Under the pieces are notes generated by a model, which did no database searches, was not told the origin of the DNA, and saw only the letters and a program-made list of their open reading frames with translations. A stretch of DNA of 64,000 bases from Sphagnum magellanicum. Lineage: Eukaryota > Streptophyta > Sphagnopsida > Sphagnales > Sphagnaceae. A program made the translations under genes and the position numbers. The DNA is taken from NCBI GenBank assembly GCA_021904315.1, contig CM038911.1:5863390-5927389 (forward strand). Direction: 5' to 3'. Below, one piece after another: positions 49,613-63,043 of the stretch. Position 1 is the stretch's first letter. The number at the start of each line of letters is the position of its first letter.

Positions 49613-52440
49613 TTTATATGTAACCTTAGAATCATACCTTTTTCATGGTTCATTCCAAATGACATGTTCTTTTTAATGTTGTTTGTACGTTTTCAATGTT
49701 TCAAGTGCACCTCTTTATATAGTTTACAAGATTGAAATGAAAAATAAAAAATATAAGATAAATTTTATAGTTACAACTTAGTCATAATTTTTGAATTAAG
49801 AAAAAAACATGAAATCTTCAAAATAAAATTAATCATTCAACACATCTATGTTCAAGCTACTTTTATTATGGTAGATGTCCTTTGAAATTTGCATGTTATT
49901 GGGAAGGGATAGTGTATTTATTGATGAGATACATTAGTTCAAAATTATGTGATGCTCTTTGCTGCAAATGAGATTTATCATTATGTATGAAATTTACACG
50001 ATTTTGAAAGTGAACCTCCTTCCCCTACTATAATATTGAAAGTTTACATTGATGTTAAATGTCATAAGTAATGTAGAAATCTATTTTTTTCAAACATCAC
50101 GGTGATAATTTTTACCAATTTGGTATATGCTACATTAATCAAGGTTGGGTCATTTTGTTGATTCAGTCAATCCTCTCCACATTAATGGAAATCAATGTTT
50201 TTATATTATTATTTCTTGGGGTATAATGGGAGAAGATATTATTTCCCAATTTCTAATGAAGGCCAAATAGGTTTCTAAATGGTCAATGTGCAGCTACAAG
50301 TTATGTTGATTTTTTCCCATTATTACTAAATGATTTATATAAAAATTTCACCAAAATAATCACTTTTGCCCAAGTCATATAAGAAGAACATGTGACAAAC
50401 AATTCCCAAGTACCATATGCTTTGAATTATGGTGTCCCTCAAAATATATACCTATCCAATTATGAGTATTTATCTTTGAAAAATACAAATGTTAACAAGT
50501 TTTGGGATTTAATCAAGTTCAAGTGGAAGTCATAGGTCAAGTTCTAGGTTCTCTAAACCAAGGGTTAAGGGTATAGTTAAAACTTGAACAAGCAATCAAC
50601 CTCTTTTCAAAATCAAATTAAAACTTGAACCAAGAATATTACCCCATTTTGAATGGGTTCAAATTCTCTAGGTGGATAAATACAATTTTATTTTTAAAAT
50701 ATAAGCTTAGCCTTACATTTTAAACAAGTCATTGCATTAGATTGATTGTATATAATTTATATTACATAATTTCTATTTTGATCTATGTACAATATTTGAA
50801 CAAATTAATATTATACTCTAAGAAAATTGTTTAGTTATGTGTAATGGAGATGAAACCAAATGAGTTCTAAATTCTTTATGAAAATGACTGGAACCAAAAA
50901 ATTTAGAAATCCAAAGAATTAGTCTCAAAACTAGACCAAAGTTTCTATCAAAAACCAATAAATAAATTCATAAATTCAAGACGAAAACTTCCTTTGGAAA
51001 TCAAGAACGAGACAACATTGGGAAATACTCTCTAACAATTAGGGTTTAAAAGTGTAAAATTTGGAGGTTTGATTCCAACAGCTGATGAACAAAAAAGGAG
51101 CTTGAAAAGAGTCTGAATCATCATCATCATCATCATCATCACTCTTTGCCACTAAAATGTTTTCCTCATCCTCCAGCTTTCTCAGGTGTGTATCATAATA
51201 TTCTCCAAAATTCAATGCTTTAAACCTAATAATACAAACACTCTTTGAACAGCATGCAGGACCTGGAATGATTCTTTGGAAGCTTAGGTTCTAGAATACA
51301 ATTGAATCATATGGTATGTACTCACTCTCATTGCAATATTATGATCCTTCTCCAAATTTCCCCTAGTCAGAATGTTATGATAGTACATACTACACTATTG
51401 AGAACCCATCATCATACTTTGTCTTTCCTTGTCTGGTAGCTAAAGAGTTTACTACCTATAGACGGCTCTTAATTTTTATGTACACACTTTCAAGTGTATA
51501 GTGTACACATATAACTATCGCATACCAACTCCAAACACCAGCTCCAAACATGCAAATCAAAAAAACAATTTGTAGGGGAAGTTCCCATATGAGTGCATTC
51601 TCCTAAGGGAGGGGCACTCAAGGGCATGAGCCCGAAGGTGTTCCCAAACCTCAGGAGAACACATGAGTACAAGAACCTCTCCCGTATGTAAACAACTCTC
51701 TTTTTATTTCCTCCCTTCTTTCTCATTTCATAAATATTTTCCATGGGAACATGGGAACATATAAAATTCAGGAAGCAGCCCCCCCGCATAACACCCTAGG
51801 GTTATTTTTCTGGGGGAAATTCCTCAAAATACACATAGAAATAAAAAGGGAGTTGTTTACGGCCCCTACATGTACTTGAGTCTATCAAAGGTACTCCTTA
51901 CTTACATATTCATGATTTTTTTTGAATTTTCATTTTGGGGAAAGAATGGAGAAATCCATTTCATTCATGAATACTTTGGGCATGAAGTGGTGGTAGGTGT
52001 CAATTCAGATTTTCAAATTAATTTTTACATGTACAAGAGGGGTGGGGGGAGAGTTGAGTTTAATCGACCACAATGAGAATTACCAAGACAATGTCTTTCA
52101 TCCATGAAGTGAATGAGTTTTACACTTTCATTGAAGCAGCAATAGGGTTATGTAACTATTGGGCCAATGAGAGCCAACGTTGGTACCTACCAAGTGGTGC
52201 TGAGTAGTTTGGTCACTAACAACGCAAAGGTCGGAGGACATTATTGTGTGCAACTCATGACCTAATGCCCAACCAATCCGGTCATCAAGATTCTTGTAGT
52301 GGGCAGTTGGTCAGTCAGTTATGGAAATCAAAATATGTGTAAAAAACTCAAAACCAGTGAGATAAAATAACTGAGTTAAAATTTGATTTCACCTTGGTAA
52401 CCAATTTTGTAAGAAATAGGTCTCATAAATAGGTAGTCGA
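49613..52440. other. Intergenic DNA, no gene seen
   Basis: AT-rich, with an (ATC)n run at 51118-51141. The 99-codon minus frame at 51490-51789 has no domain. A short palindrome, gtacac...gtgtac, lies at 51480-51507. Confidence 0.55.
51118..51141. repeat. (ATC)n microsatellite
   Basis: Eight trinucleotide units. Confidence 0.95.
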
Positions 52441-52690
52441 TAGGTAGGAAAGTAGGTAACTAACTAGGTATGAGGATGGTTTATACTTAGGTAAGGGTTG
52501 TTTTTACTACCTACCTACTAACAAACCATTTGTGGGTTATTAGTAGGTAGGTATTAGTTTTAAAAAAAGCAAACTGAGGTAACCTAACCACCATGGTTAG
52601 CTCGGCAACTGGAACCCAACAGAAAACTGTTGCCTGACCACTTACCATCCATCCATCCTTCATGGTGAGCTGGTGGGTGCTGGTTCAGTG
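52441..52690 (-). repeat. Dispersed repeat family C, copy 2
   Basis: Reverse-complement counterpart of 28142-28378. On the plus strand it runs taggtaggaa ... ttttactacctacctacta ... taaccaccatggtta ... aacagaaaactgtt ... catccatccttcatg ... ggtgggtgctgg. Confidence 0.85.
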
Positions 52691-53199
52691 TGGCCCATCA
52701 ATGGAGCACATTCAATGTACTACATAGCTATTGGGCTTCAAATATTCAACATGCACTTAACCCAAGGGGATGGACTTAAGACTGCATCTGGAGTCTGGAG
52801 TCTGGACTTTGGTTGCTGTCTGTGTTGTTGTTTCCCTTACATCTCTTTTGAAAAACTTTTAATTTTGCAGCTTCTTTAGAGTTCCTTTGGACAACTTAAC
52901 TTAGCCGTTCCTTGGATTGATTGTGCTTCTTCGAATGATGCAACTTGTTGAGGATTTTTGTTTGTACCAGGCCTGTAATCTGACAATTTGCAATAGTGCA
53001 CCGATTTTGGTTTGTCTGGCCAAATTCGGTGTGGAGTAACAAGGCCTTTGGACAAAGGACAATATCGGGGCTGGCTGGCTGGCTGGCTTGCTTTCCGAGA
53101 GTAAGAGCAGCTCCAACTCATGATGATCTGCCTCATGCTTTTATGCGTCGAGTCACTGCCCCAATGGGTGAGGGGGCATTCCCCAAATGATCAACTAAG

Positions 53200-53375
53200 A
53201 GCATCTCTGCCAACATGTTGCATAGCATGTTTTGGATGAAGATCGGTAATAATTTCTCTCACAAGGTTGATCAAAATTGACTATTGCTTGCTCAACATTT
53301 TTGCTCAATATGTTGAGGCTAGCAAAAGCCATAGCATAGCCTAACACATTTGCTCTCGATTGGCCCCACATGGTT
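53200..53375 (+). repeat. Dispersed repeat family F, copy 2
   Basis: Begins aactaagagcatctctgcc and shares gttgaggctagcaaaagcc ... gattggcc with 39440-39505. A second agagcagctccaac end lies just upstream at 53104-53117, suggesting nested or fragmented copies. It abuts family A copy 2. Confidence 0.55.
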
Positions 53376-53380
53376 TGTTG

Positions 53381-53710
53381 GCTTTGCCTACCAAGGTAAG
53401 GATATTGTGTTTTAGATTCATTATAGAGTATAGTAGCTTAAGGGATTTTGGCCCCTAGGTAATAAATTATAGGTCTATTTATTTTTATATGAGGATTTTT
53501 GAAACATGATATTTTGGCTTGTGTTGAAACTTGAGATTAGTTATTATAGAAGTGTTATAATATCTTGAAGGATTTTGGTTTCTTTTAGAGTGTTTTTTTG
53601 AAGATTCTATTTTTGCATGGTGAAATATTTGAGTTTCCATAATTCTTCTTTTGCCTTAACATACTTTTTACTGTAAATTGCAAGGCCACGGAGTGACACA
53701 CCCCTTGTTA
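53381..53710 (+). repeat. Dispersed repeat family A, copy 2
   Basis: Counterpart of 33259-33580, same orientation, with small indels (an extra tttatt block near 53480). Confidence 0.9.
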
Positions 53711-54588
53711 TTAGCAGGTTCTGACTTTTTATTATCTCATGTTCCTGTTTGTGGGAGATGCTTGGATAAGAGAAATGTTGTTCAATGGCCAAATAGCAAG
53801 TATGGGTGGAGTTGTTCTCAGCAATTTATTTTAGGAATGCCCCCTGCCAATGGGCATTACTAGCTTACACATTATCTTCCTTTTCTTTTCCCCCCATAAC
53901 CAATTTTACTTCAACCTAAACAAACACTTGAATGTAATCTTAAAAAGTACCTAATTTTAATAGTTTCAACAGGGCATGTAAAATGTAACTAGGCTTAGCT
54001 TGCAAACCAAAGTGCTTGCTAGCCCTACATATCCATAACCACAATCTTGGGTTCTGTGAGCTAACCGTTGTTTGCCTTACATTTGACATGGCCCCGTTCA
54101 AAATGATAAAACTTTGAGTATTATTTTTATTACAATCAGTCACCACCTTGAAATAAAGTTGGTTAGAAGTAAAGGAAAACATAATGTGAGCCTACAAACC
54201 AATGTTGGGGAGGTTTCAAAATGAAGTGAGAACCAGCTTAGGAGTTCAGGCCAGTTTTCTCTTGGAAAATTGTAGATATCAATGTAAGTGATATCCAAGT
54301 TGACATTTGATCCACAAGGTCTCATTAGGTGAGATCTCATTGGGGGTGAGAATCAACTTTTGAGACCTTGCCCCTTTCTTGAAATCTCAAAAAAAGTATA
54401 TCGTGACAAGGTATTTAAATAAGTCAAGGTATGGTTTTCAACTAGATATCTTAGGTTTCCAAACAAATGTTTTTATAAGGTTTCGGGTTTCAGGTAGCAC
54501 CTCCATAGCTGTTGAGAGTTGAAGCTCTTTCTTCACTTTTTAAAAACAAGATAAAAAGCTTGGGCCCCACTTTTGTTCAATTTATTTT
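53711..54588. other. Intergenic DNA, no gene seen
   Basis: Small open frames only, none recognisable. Confidence 0.55.
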
Positions 54589-54589
54589 G

Positions 54590-54900
54590 TGCTAGAGGTT
54601 ATAACTTTATTATTTTATAAGTTGAGCTTTTTCTTTAGCTTGTTTGGCTCTTATTGTGTTGGCCCTCTTGCATTGTGTTTTTTTTTTTTTGTGTGTGTGT
54701 TAATGCTTAGGTCTTTTTTGGTTGTTGTTCGAATTTTCTTGTGTTGTTACTTAGGTCCTTTTGCATTGATATTCACTCTTGTGTTGGTGTTTGTTCATAT
54801 TGCATTGCTATTTGTTGTTCTTGTTACGTTGTTCATTCCTCTTGCATTGTTCTTCGTGTCGTCTTGTATTGTTCCTCATTCCTTTTGTTATTAGTCAACT
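54590..54900. repeat. Degenerate CTTGCATTGTT-type tract
   Basis: The 101-codon open frame here is all Leu/Phe/Val/Cys from degenerate cttgcattgttctt / cttgtgttgtt repeats. It would read as a membrane protein but is low-complexity DNA. Confidence 0.55.
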
Positions 54901-57900
54901 CTTCCAAGCTCAATTATCTTTTGAACCTAGCTCCCATGTGTGATGTTCAATTCTTCTTTGGTTCCTCTTGTTCTTGCTTATCAATTTGATATTTCCTCCA
55001 TTTATTTTGTATAGGTTTAGGAATGATGAATTTGAATCCACCATAGAATGTTTTTTTTTTTCAAATATGACTTCCAAACTATGCTTATAATTTTGTGTTT
55101 TTTTTTGTCCAGATCTTAAAGATTTATCTTTTCATTATTTTGGTGAAACAATTTTTTATGTTCCAAGTTCAATCATTGTTTGTTATTAAACTTGGCAACA
55201 TTTTAACATTAATAAATATGTTTGTTGTTTGCATTTTTTTTTTTTTGGGGCATTGCATTACACATCATTTTGCATATCCATTTTTTACATGAAGAAAGGA
55301 AGGGTAAGTGAGTTATTTTGGCCTTTGTAAATTTTGGTTAAATGTTTTAAATTGTATTATAAGCTATTGTTTTGATTTCTTAACTCTTATTGAGTAACAC
55401 TTTTGAAAAATGGAACAATCAAGTAAAAATGGAATATAATTTCAATTAAAAATGAAACATGTGAAAATTTTCTCAATGATGATCTTATGGAATTTTTTTT
55501 TGAAGATTATCCCAATTTGGGAACCAAAAAAATCAACAAAATTGTTAAAAATGAAAAAGAAATGTGAAAATGAACCTTCAAAAATTGCATGTTCAAAGAA
55601 TTAAATAGAAACCTCATGGGAAAAATGCACTTTGATGAGTTTGTTTAACATTAACAGTAACAAAAAAAGTCATAATAATCCTATTTTCTATTGTAGCAAT
55701 CCTATCAATGCATTCGATCCCATAATTTAGGCAAGAAAAGGTTTAATTTCATACTACAAAACAAATGGTTAACTATGAATGTAAACCATGTCATTATTGC
55801 AAAAATATTTGAAGATGAGATCAATATTAGTCCATTTAAAAAAATTGTTCAAAAGCAACCAATAAAGAAAAAACATAATCCATTCACTGAAAAATTTCAA
55901 AAGTTCTAAAACTTACTATGAGTTGTGAATATAAAAATTGGATAGAAAAGTTGGACATATGAAATCATGGGAGGAAAAAATCATTTTGTTGGAAATAATT
56001 GAACTTTTGATAACCAACTTGTGATAACCACCTTTGAGGACCAATTGGTCTTCAATTTGTGAGAATTGATTAGGGTAGGACACTAGTAAAAAATATAGGG
56101 TACCTTTTATTCAAATAATCAATTTAATTATAATATATAGGGTATGTAATAATATGAAATAATAGATTATAATTAACATAGGGTGGCTTTAATATGTCTA
56201 TATTAAAAATAATAATAATGATAGGGTGATAAAAAATAGGTTGGACAATTATGTAGTACCCCACCTAAAAATGTTCATTTGATGCATGTAAATTTCAAAT
56301 TTTACACTAAATGTTCCCCCCAAGGAATTGGCAATGAGAAAATCAATTGATTTTTTTTTCAGAAGTCTATTACCTTACCTAGTTCTCTTTTGTGAAAATT
56401 GATAATGAAATTGATAAATTCACTCAACCCAGTGAAATCATTCGATGAATATGGATGCATTTTATTATAGTGCATGTTAGTATTTTGAAATGCACCTTAA
56501 ATATACAAACACCTTTCAAAATGGATGTTTTAAATTACGATGCCATAATAAGAATATTTAAATAACATCTTAGTGGACTTTGTTAAGGAATTAGTGATCA
56601 TGTGGGTATTTCATCAATATGTCCAAGGTTGGGTGCTCTCCAAAGTCCCCATATTGGAGATTTTTTTTTCAATTCATCTTTTAGAAATCTCTTCAACCAT
56701 TTTTAATAAGTCATTTACACTAAAAGGAAAACTAGTTGGTTTGCAATTGGTATTAGAATTGGATTAATTTAGGTGCAATGAAAGCTTGCACTTAATTTAT
56801 TTTTTAATAGGAGATGTGATGGTGGGGTGTAAAAGTTGTAGATTTAACATGATGTGATAACTCATCATCATTGTCATATAGACCTTAGCATCACTTAAAG
56901 TTTGTAATGAAATGTCCAAGTTGGAAACTTGAGTGCCAGATCATCTTGGTAGTAAAAAATCATTTTGGAATTTTCTACTTAGTTTCAACCTTGTTGATTT
57001 GGCCTTTTACAAGTTAGAACTTCATTTTTTAACATCATAATCTCATTTGTTTGTACCTTTATGGATCAAAATGTGACTCATGTCAACAACAAATTACTTT
57101 TATGAAAAGGGATTCAAACATATGATTCTTATATAATTTAGTGTGATATAAAAATGAAACAATTTGAAATTGAAAGTTTTACATCAAATGAAGGACTTGT
57201 ACTTGCACATACTTTGCAATGTCATAGTCTTTATATATATTAAATTGAAAATGAACTCCTTATAATCATGGTTTGTAATGAAATAACATCATTTTCTTTT
57301 CCAACATTTTGAGACCTGGTTTATAATTTAAAATGAGGTCTTTTAAAATATGCCAACATCGTATGAAAGGTTCATGCTCAAGGGAGTTTAATAACATGAC
57401 AAAACAAAATAAATGAAAAAGCCCCTTATGTTTTGTGAAATTAAAAAATGTTTCTTCACAAAGATTGTAACCTAAGATATATTACATAATCAAGTGTCAA
57501 CACTTTTTGGAAAAGATGAGTACCTTTACAAATTAACAAGTTTACATTCTTGGTTTATAAAAAATTGTGAAAATTATTATAGGGGACCCAAGAAAAAAAA
57601 AAAAAAAAAGTCCATTCTAGCTTGCAAATGTTTTTTGTTTGAATTTAAAGGTTTTACTCTATTGGATCAATTAGGGAATCATTTTTTAAACAATATGGGA
57701 ATCATATAAAAATTGACAACTTAACAATATAATATTCCATCACATGCATTTCTCACATTACTTTCTATGCAAAAGAAATCACTCAACTAAGCATTTTAAT
57801 AAATATAATGAATCTATAATCATATGATATGGATTGTGATTTAAAGTTTTTGGTGTTTCAAAAGTCCAATATGTTATGGAAACTCAAACTCTATTCATGA

Positions 57901-60240
57901 AATTCATACAATGTGATCATCTCACATGTGATTATTTTTTTTGAGTCATTTTCACATATTATTCATTTATATTTTGTTCCATGGCCCATGATTGATAATC
58001 CAACAAGTTGTGACAAGATTATGTACTCCACCTTAATGTGTTTTCACCCTTAACCTTACCCATATAGACATGAAAAACTAGATTGTCAAATTCAACATTG
58101 AATTGACAATGGTACCTTTACCAAATAACAAAAGGTTAATTATATTCCAAAATTTGAACTTTTTCTAGATCTTTTTGTAAGAAAAATGTCTATGTCTTGT
58201 ACTTCAAATTTTAACATGGTTGATAAAATAATTTATTCATTGCACTTAGAAACCCATACCGTTTATAATCTTGCACAATTGTCACAAACATTTGTTCAAA
58301 TAAACAAACAAACAAAAAAGAGTTCATGTCTTCACTCCATTTAAAACAATAAAAACATGACAATTTCCTTTTCAACTAGAATTTTTAATCTTTTATATTG
58401 AGTTTAGAAATGACAATGAAAAAGCAAATTATGTAACATGTGTAATTGTTGTATCACCAAAAAATTCAACAAACATAAAATGAAAATGAAAAACCTTTCC
58501 CTTCAAAATTCATCTTGAATTCCATAGATGTAAGTAGAAATGCGTAGGGGCCATTAGTGTAATGAGATTTATTAACCTACTTCCATTTGTAACATGCCAT
58601 TGCACATCTCAAGAAAAAAATTAAAAAAATGAAAACATAGTTAGGGAGTCTATTTGGATTGTAAAAGAACTTAAATGTAATGCCATATTGAACATTAACT
58701 TTATTAAATTTTTAATTATCTATCTTGCAATAGACTTTAGTGGGAATCATGTTTAAAAATATGGATGAATTCTAAAAAAATAGTGGATTCATGATGGACT
58801 TTTGAAATGATGACATTAAGTTTGTCACATAAATAAAATGAAAAATGTGAACTAAAAAAGAATGTCATAATATTTTCAAAATAAAAATTGAAAAATTAAA
58901 CACCATCTAATGAAGAATTTAACAATAATATGCATTGAATATTTTCAATACAAGAAATTTAGATTTTTAAAATTTGAAATACCATTTTTGAGTTTTTTTT
59001 CCATATGTAATTCATTTCACATTGAAATATTCAAACTTTCACATTAACTTTTGAAACAATCACATGTGGGTGAAAACACTATCAAAGGAGCCAAGGTCCC
59101 AAGGTAAAAGTCCTTTTCCAAAGACTACACATGACACATGTCGTTTTTATGTTGGTTTATAACTTTAAAATTTGTATTTTGGGTACCCCCTTTAACACTA
59201 CATTTTAGATATAAATACATTTTGACTACAAATGCATTCATGTCTTCTATCACATAAACATGAACAACTTTTGTTAAAGGCACATTTTCAAAATCCATAA
59301 TTTTTAGGATTAAAAGTATTTTTGAACCAAATGTGTTCAAATCAGTCATAAAAATAATTTTCATCAATTCAAGTCCTTTTGCCTTTTTAATCATCAATGT
59401 TAAAAAAAATTCAAATTCCAAAAGAAATGGTGCACATTCGGTAAAAAAGGACATTTGAAAAAGAAAGATTGCCCACTCTTGAAGTTTGAGTGCTTTGAAC
59501 ATACAAAAAAAATTTAAATTTATGTCAAGTTTTGAGGATGTAAACTTTGCAATAATGAAAAATATTCTAAAAAAATAATGACAATCCAAACTAGTATGAT
59601 TCATTTATGATCTTTCAAACATATAAAAATGCAATTTTAAGAAGTGTCCTCTCACTTGGGTGGTTCCTTTGACTATGTTTTTACCAATGTCTAATGGTAT
59701 TTAAGAGGTGGTTTACCATTACTTTTGATCAAAAGCATAGAAAATCATTATAGTATTTATAGTTTGATAATTATTATAATCACAAAAAAATTAGCAATTA
59801 TAAGATATAAAACTTCAAAATGTCAAAAGTGAGTTACCTAACCATACTTTTATCCAAAATTTAAAATTAAATGCAAGGTGTTAAAACAAGTTGTATATTA
59901 GTTGATGATTGCATAAATAACTTGGTAATGTACATGCCCACTTGCATTGCCATGCTAATAGATTGAAAATGTGGCATACTCGTACAATCAATGTCACATT
60001 TTCTTGCAATTATAGCACAAAGTCAAACAATGTTAACCAAAACTCTTCACCTCACCATTGACATGTCAAGTTGATGAGCCATTTGTAACTACAATACAAT
60101 TGCATGATTCTTTTGAGATGACAACAATATTACACAATGATCATCCATTCATCTTAAAGTTGCAAAGTTGTTGCATGTTAATTGTTTAAAACATGTTAGT
60201 TGGAGTGTAGGGCAACGACATACATGAAGAGGCTTTCTCA
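54901..60240. other. Long AT-rich stretch, no gene seen
   Basis: No supported gene. A 17-base A run sits at 57592-57609. A short plus-strand peptide at about 59426-59480 (GKKGHLKKKDCPLLK) faintly recalls a Gag zinc knuckle, but nothing else of an element is visible around it. Confidence 0.55.
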
Positions 60241-61547
60241 TACAATTTGTTATTAATTACTCCCCCTACAGAACTATCATCCAAACCATGAATCCATTTC
60301 TTTTCCTTGGCTCTTGTTTTAACACGTTTAACTTGATCAATAAATTGACGTACAAAAAAATCCCACTTCTTTGCTCCATAACTGGGTCAGTACTAATTTC
60401 AATTACTCTTGAATCCAGGACTGTGATCCTCCTTATGAAGAGTCTGAACTATTGATAACTGGTCAATTGGGGGGAAAATGTCGAGACTATTATGGCAATA
60501 ATATACTGCACAATATTGAGACAGAATACTTATTGATAACAGGGTTGGTAATTTGCACAAATGTTTGAAAAATTCTGCAACAACTCAGACTCAACAATTT
60601 GTGGAACTTTTCAAAAGAAACTTTATTAAGAAAACAAAACACCGTACTCCAAAACCACAGTATTCAAACATCCCAAAATACTCAGAGTTCAAAACAAACA
60701 CAAAAAATGCTGGGAAGGTCAAAATAAACAAGTATTGGGAGATTAGAAACAAAAGCGGTTCAAAAACATCAGATGCTATCAGAACATAAGTATGCTAGTA
60801 GCACTATGGATGATTAGCTAATGTGATCGAACCACTTTTTGTGTGTCTTTGGGTCAGTTTTAAGACTTCAGGCTTCTAAACAGTATTTACATTTGGAAAT
60901 TGATGTCCTTGCAAGTTGCAACTCAGCAGCAGCAGCACAAAAAGAGGTCCATGACTTCCTCCTACTCACTTAGACTAGCTTCATGCTTATGGTACAATCT
61001 CAAGAGGTGCATAAATTTGTAAGTTATGTCCCAAACAACCCTTTTGAAAAAGATGTCAGGAAGCAGAAGCTGAGTAGTAGTAGTAGTACATGGGATGATG
61101 AGTAAAATAGGGTTTTCAATCATGCTTTCAATTTGGGAAAATTGGTAGAAGGATAAAAGGATGGTTCCAACCTGTGGGGCACTTCTCTCCATTGTTTTTC
61201 CTCTTCACTGCCACTTGTGTAGTGGGTACCTACTAAAATAATGTGTAGTGGGTACTACTACTACTACTAAATTCAAGGGTGGTGGGTTCTAAAGTCATAA
61301 ATTGGTTTTCTCAGTGACAGAACTGCATTTCTTCTTAACAGTTGTGGGTGTGGTGGGGTCACTTGGGTCAGTCCAGATATAAATTTGAAGCTGGAGTCTG
61401 GACATTTTGTAGGTACTCTGAAGCTGGTGAGTACATTTTGTATTCTCTCAATTATAACACTCTCGAGAGTCTCTGTCATAAGCTTTTATATGGTCTCTTC
61501 TAAGAAGCTCTGGTGTGGTACCAAAGAAAAAATCATCAGCAGTCTGA
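60241..61547. other. Mixed-composition intergenic DNA
   Basis: Somewhat richer in GC, with trinucleotide runs (agtagtagtagtagtac near 61074, and tactactactacta near 61253). The 78-codon open frame 60553-60789 is Lys/Thr/Asn-rich and unrecognised. Confidence 0.45.
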
Positions 61548-61765
61548 TGGGTTGTTCTTAGAACAGCAGCCTGCAACCCCATGTAATAAATTCCTTAGTA
61601 AATCTGTCTGCTTGTGTAAAGATCCAAGGATGTCTGGGATTGGCTTGGATCCAAGAAATTCATGACCATTCTTCTTATGGGTTGTTTTAAACAAGTAGCC
61701 ACTTACAACCCATGTGATAATTTGTTACTGAATCTGTCTACTTGTGTAAAGATCTGAGGAATCTC
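61548..61765 (+). repeat. ~128-bp degenerate tandem duplication
   Basis: Units starting at 61548 and 61676 share tgggttgtt, acaacccatgt-type, aatctgtct(g/a)cttgtg and taaagatc(c/t). Confidence 0.75.
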
Positions 61766-61908
61766 ATGGTTTGGAAACAAACCTTTTTACAAAACACGTT
61801 GAGGAGAGTTGTAGCTGGCAAGGCCTCTCTTAGGGGGACCTGATGCTCTCTCTCTCTCTTTCAGGTTTCTTGCCCATCTCCTTGTCTGATCTGTTTCATG
61901 CAACAGGC

Positions 61909-61926
61909 GGGGGGGGGGGTGGGGGG
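61909..61926 (+). repeat. G run (11 G, T, 6 G)
   Basis: Eleven G at 61909-61919, one T, six G. Confidence 0.9.
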
Positions 61927-62470
61927 TTAGATCATAGGTTGTTTTCTCGGCCCCCCATCCCTTGATGGGTTTCTGTTGTGACCCTCTTTTGCGCCTTTGT
62001 GCATTTGAGTGTTGTCTATCATCGATTGGATGGTTGGTCCTCTCTTTGTCATTCCTTCCTTTCCCCTTTGGGTATGTGCTTTCTTTAGTTATAAAGTTTG
62101 GCACAGTTTCATCAACTTTGGGCCAGGTTCTAGCTCCTTCATCTTATAAAAACTGAAGCCTAAACTTTGCAGGAAGTATATAGCAAAGCAAAAGCTAGCC
62201 TACCAAAAAAAAAGAATCCTGTAGTAGGCTATCAATACGATTTTAATGAAATACTTAAAATTTTTATAATAATATGTAACCAATTTACTCAATTATTGTT
62301 TAGTAATAATCGCTTGTTAGGCATAAGGGTTGATTCTCACGTTGAGAATTGTCAGTTATTCTACCTAGGTAGGCTAGGTTCTAGAGTTCTTTTTTTCTAT
62401 GAATAGATTTTTCTATTTTTTTGTTTTTTTTTGTTTTGTTTTTGTTTTGTTTTTTGGTCAAAAACAGGTT

Positions 62471-62684
62471 TAGGGTTTTAGGATTGATAACCTACCTGGA
62501 TGAGTCCAGGTTAATAAAATTTGAAAAATTCAATAGTTGGCCCCATAAGGGTCTTGCCAATTCTTTTGATGCTACCTATCAGCTTGCTAGATTTTTACCC
62601 AGTTGTTTAAAAATGATAATCATTAGGTAGGTTATTAATACCTTATTGATAACTGGGTGTTTTCTCAATAACCAACTGACACTG
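62471..62684. repeat. Dispersed repeat family E, copy 2
   Basis: Counterpart of 32691-32878 with the same block order. It is followed at 62693 by gtgttggccgg, the inverse of the other copy's closing ccggccaacac, and then directly by a 26-G run. Confidence 0.65.
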
Positions 62685-62703
62685 GTTAGGACTAGTGTTG
62701 GCC

Positions 62704-62729
62704 GGGGGGGGGGGGGGGGGGGGGGGGGG
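62704..62729 (+). repeat. Long G run (26 G)
   Basis: Twenty-six consecutive G, the longest homopolymer in the window. Confidence 0.97.
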
Positions 62730-63043
62730 TAATTTACTTTTATGCCTAACACTTTCATGAAAGCTACTGGTTCATAGTTATTTGATTTTTTTCAAATAAC
62801 TGAAACCCATAATTCTAGGCTTCTTAAGCTTTCAGGTTTCCCTTCCCTTCCCTTCTTCAATATGTTTTTTGCTCCCTTTGTGAACCCTTTTGAGTTTGTG
62901 CGCTTTTGGCTCGGACTTGGGTCCTCTCTTGTTGTCTCCATTTCCCCTTTTGCTTTTGCTGAGTGCTTCATTTAATTAAGTTTACCAGGGTTTTGGATGG
63001 GGTTTGGGATGGATGATCAATGCACCATGACATTGGTTTTGAG

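Noticed and set aside
54589-54989. Two overlapping frames that look like membrane proteins
   Set aside because: Low-complexity TTG/CTT-type repeat DNA gives Leu/Phe/Val-rich translations in more than one frame.
59125-59604. 159-codon open frame on the minus strand
   Set aside because: No domain. The plus strand over the same place faintly recalls a zinc knuckle, but with no other element parts nearby neither reading is supported.
61787-62156. Overlapping opposite-strand frames of 105 and 64 codons
   Set aside because: No recognised domain on either strand; one includes the G run and simple CT sequence.
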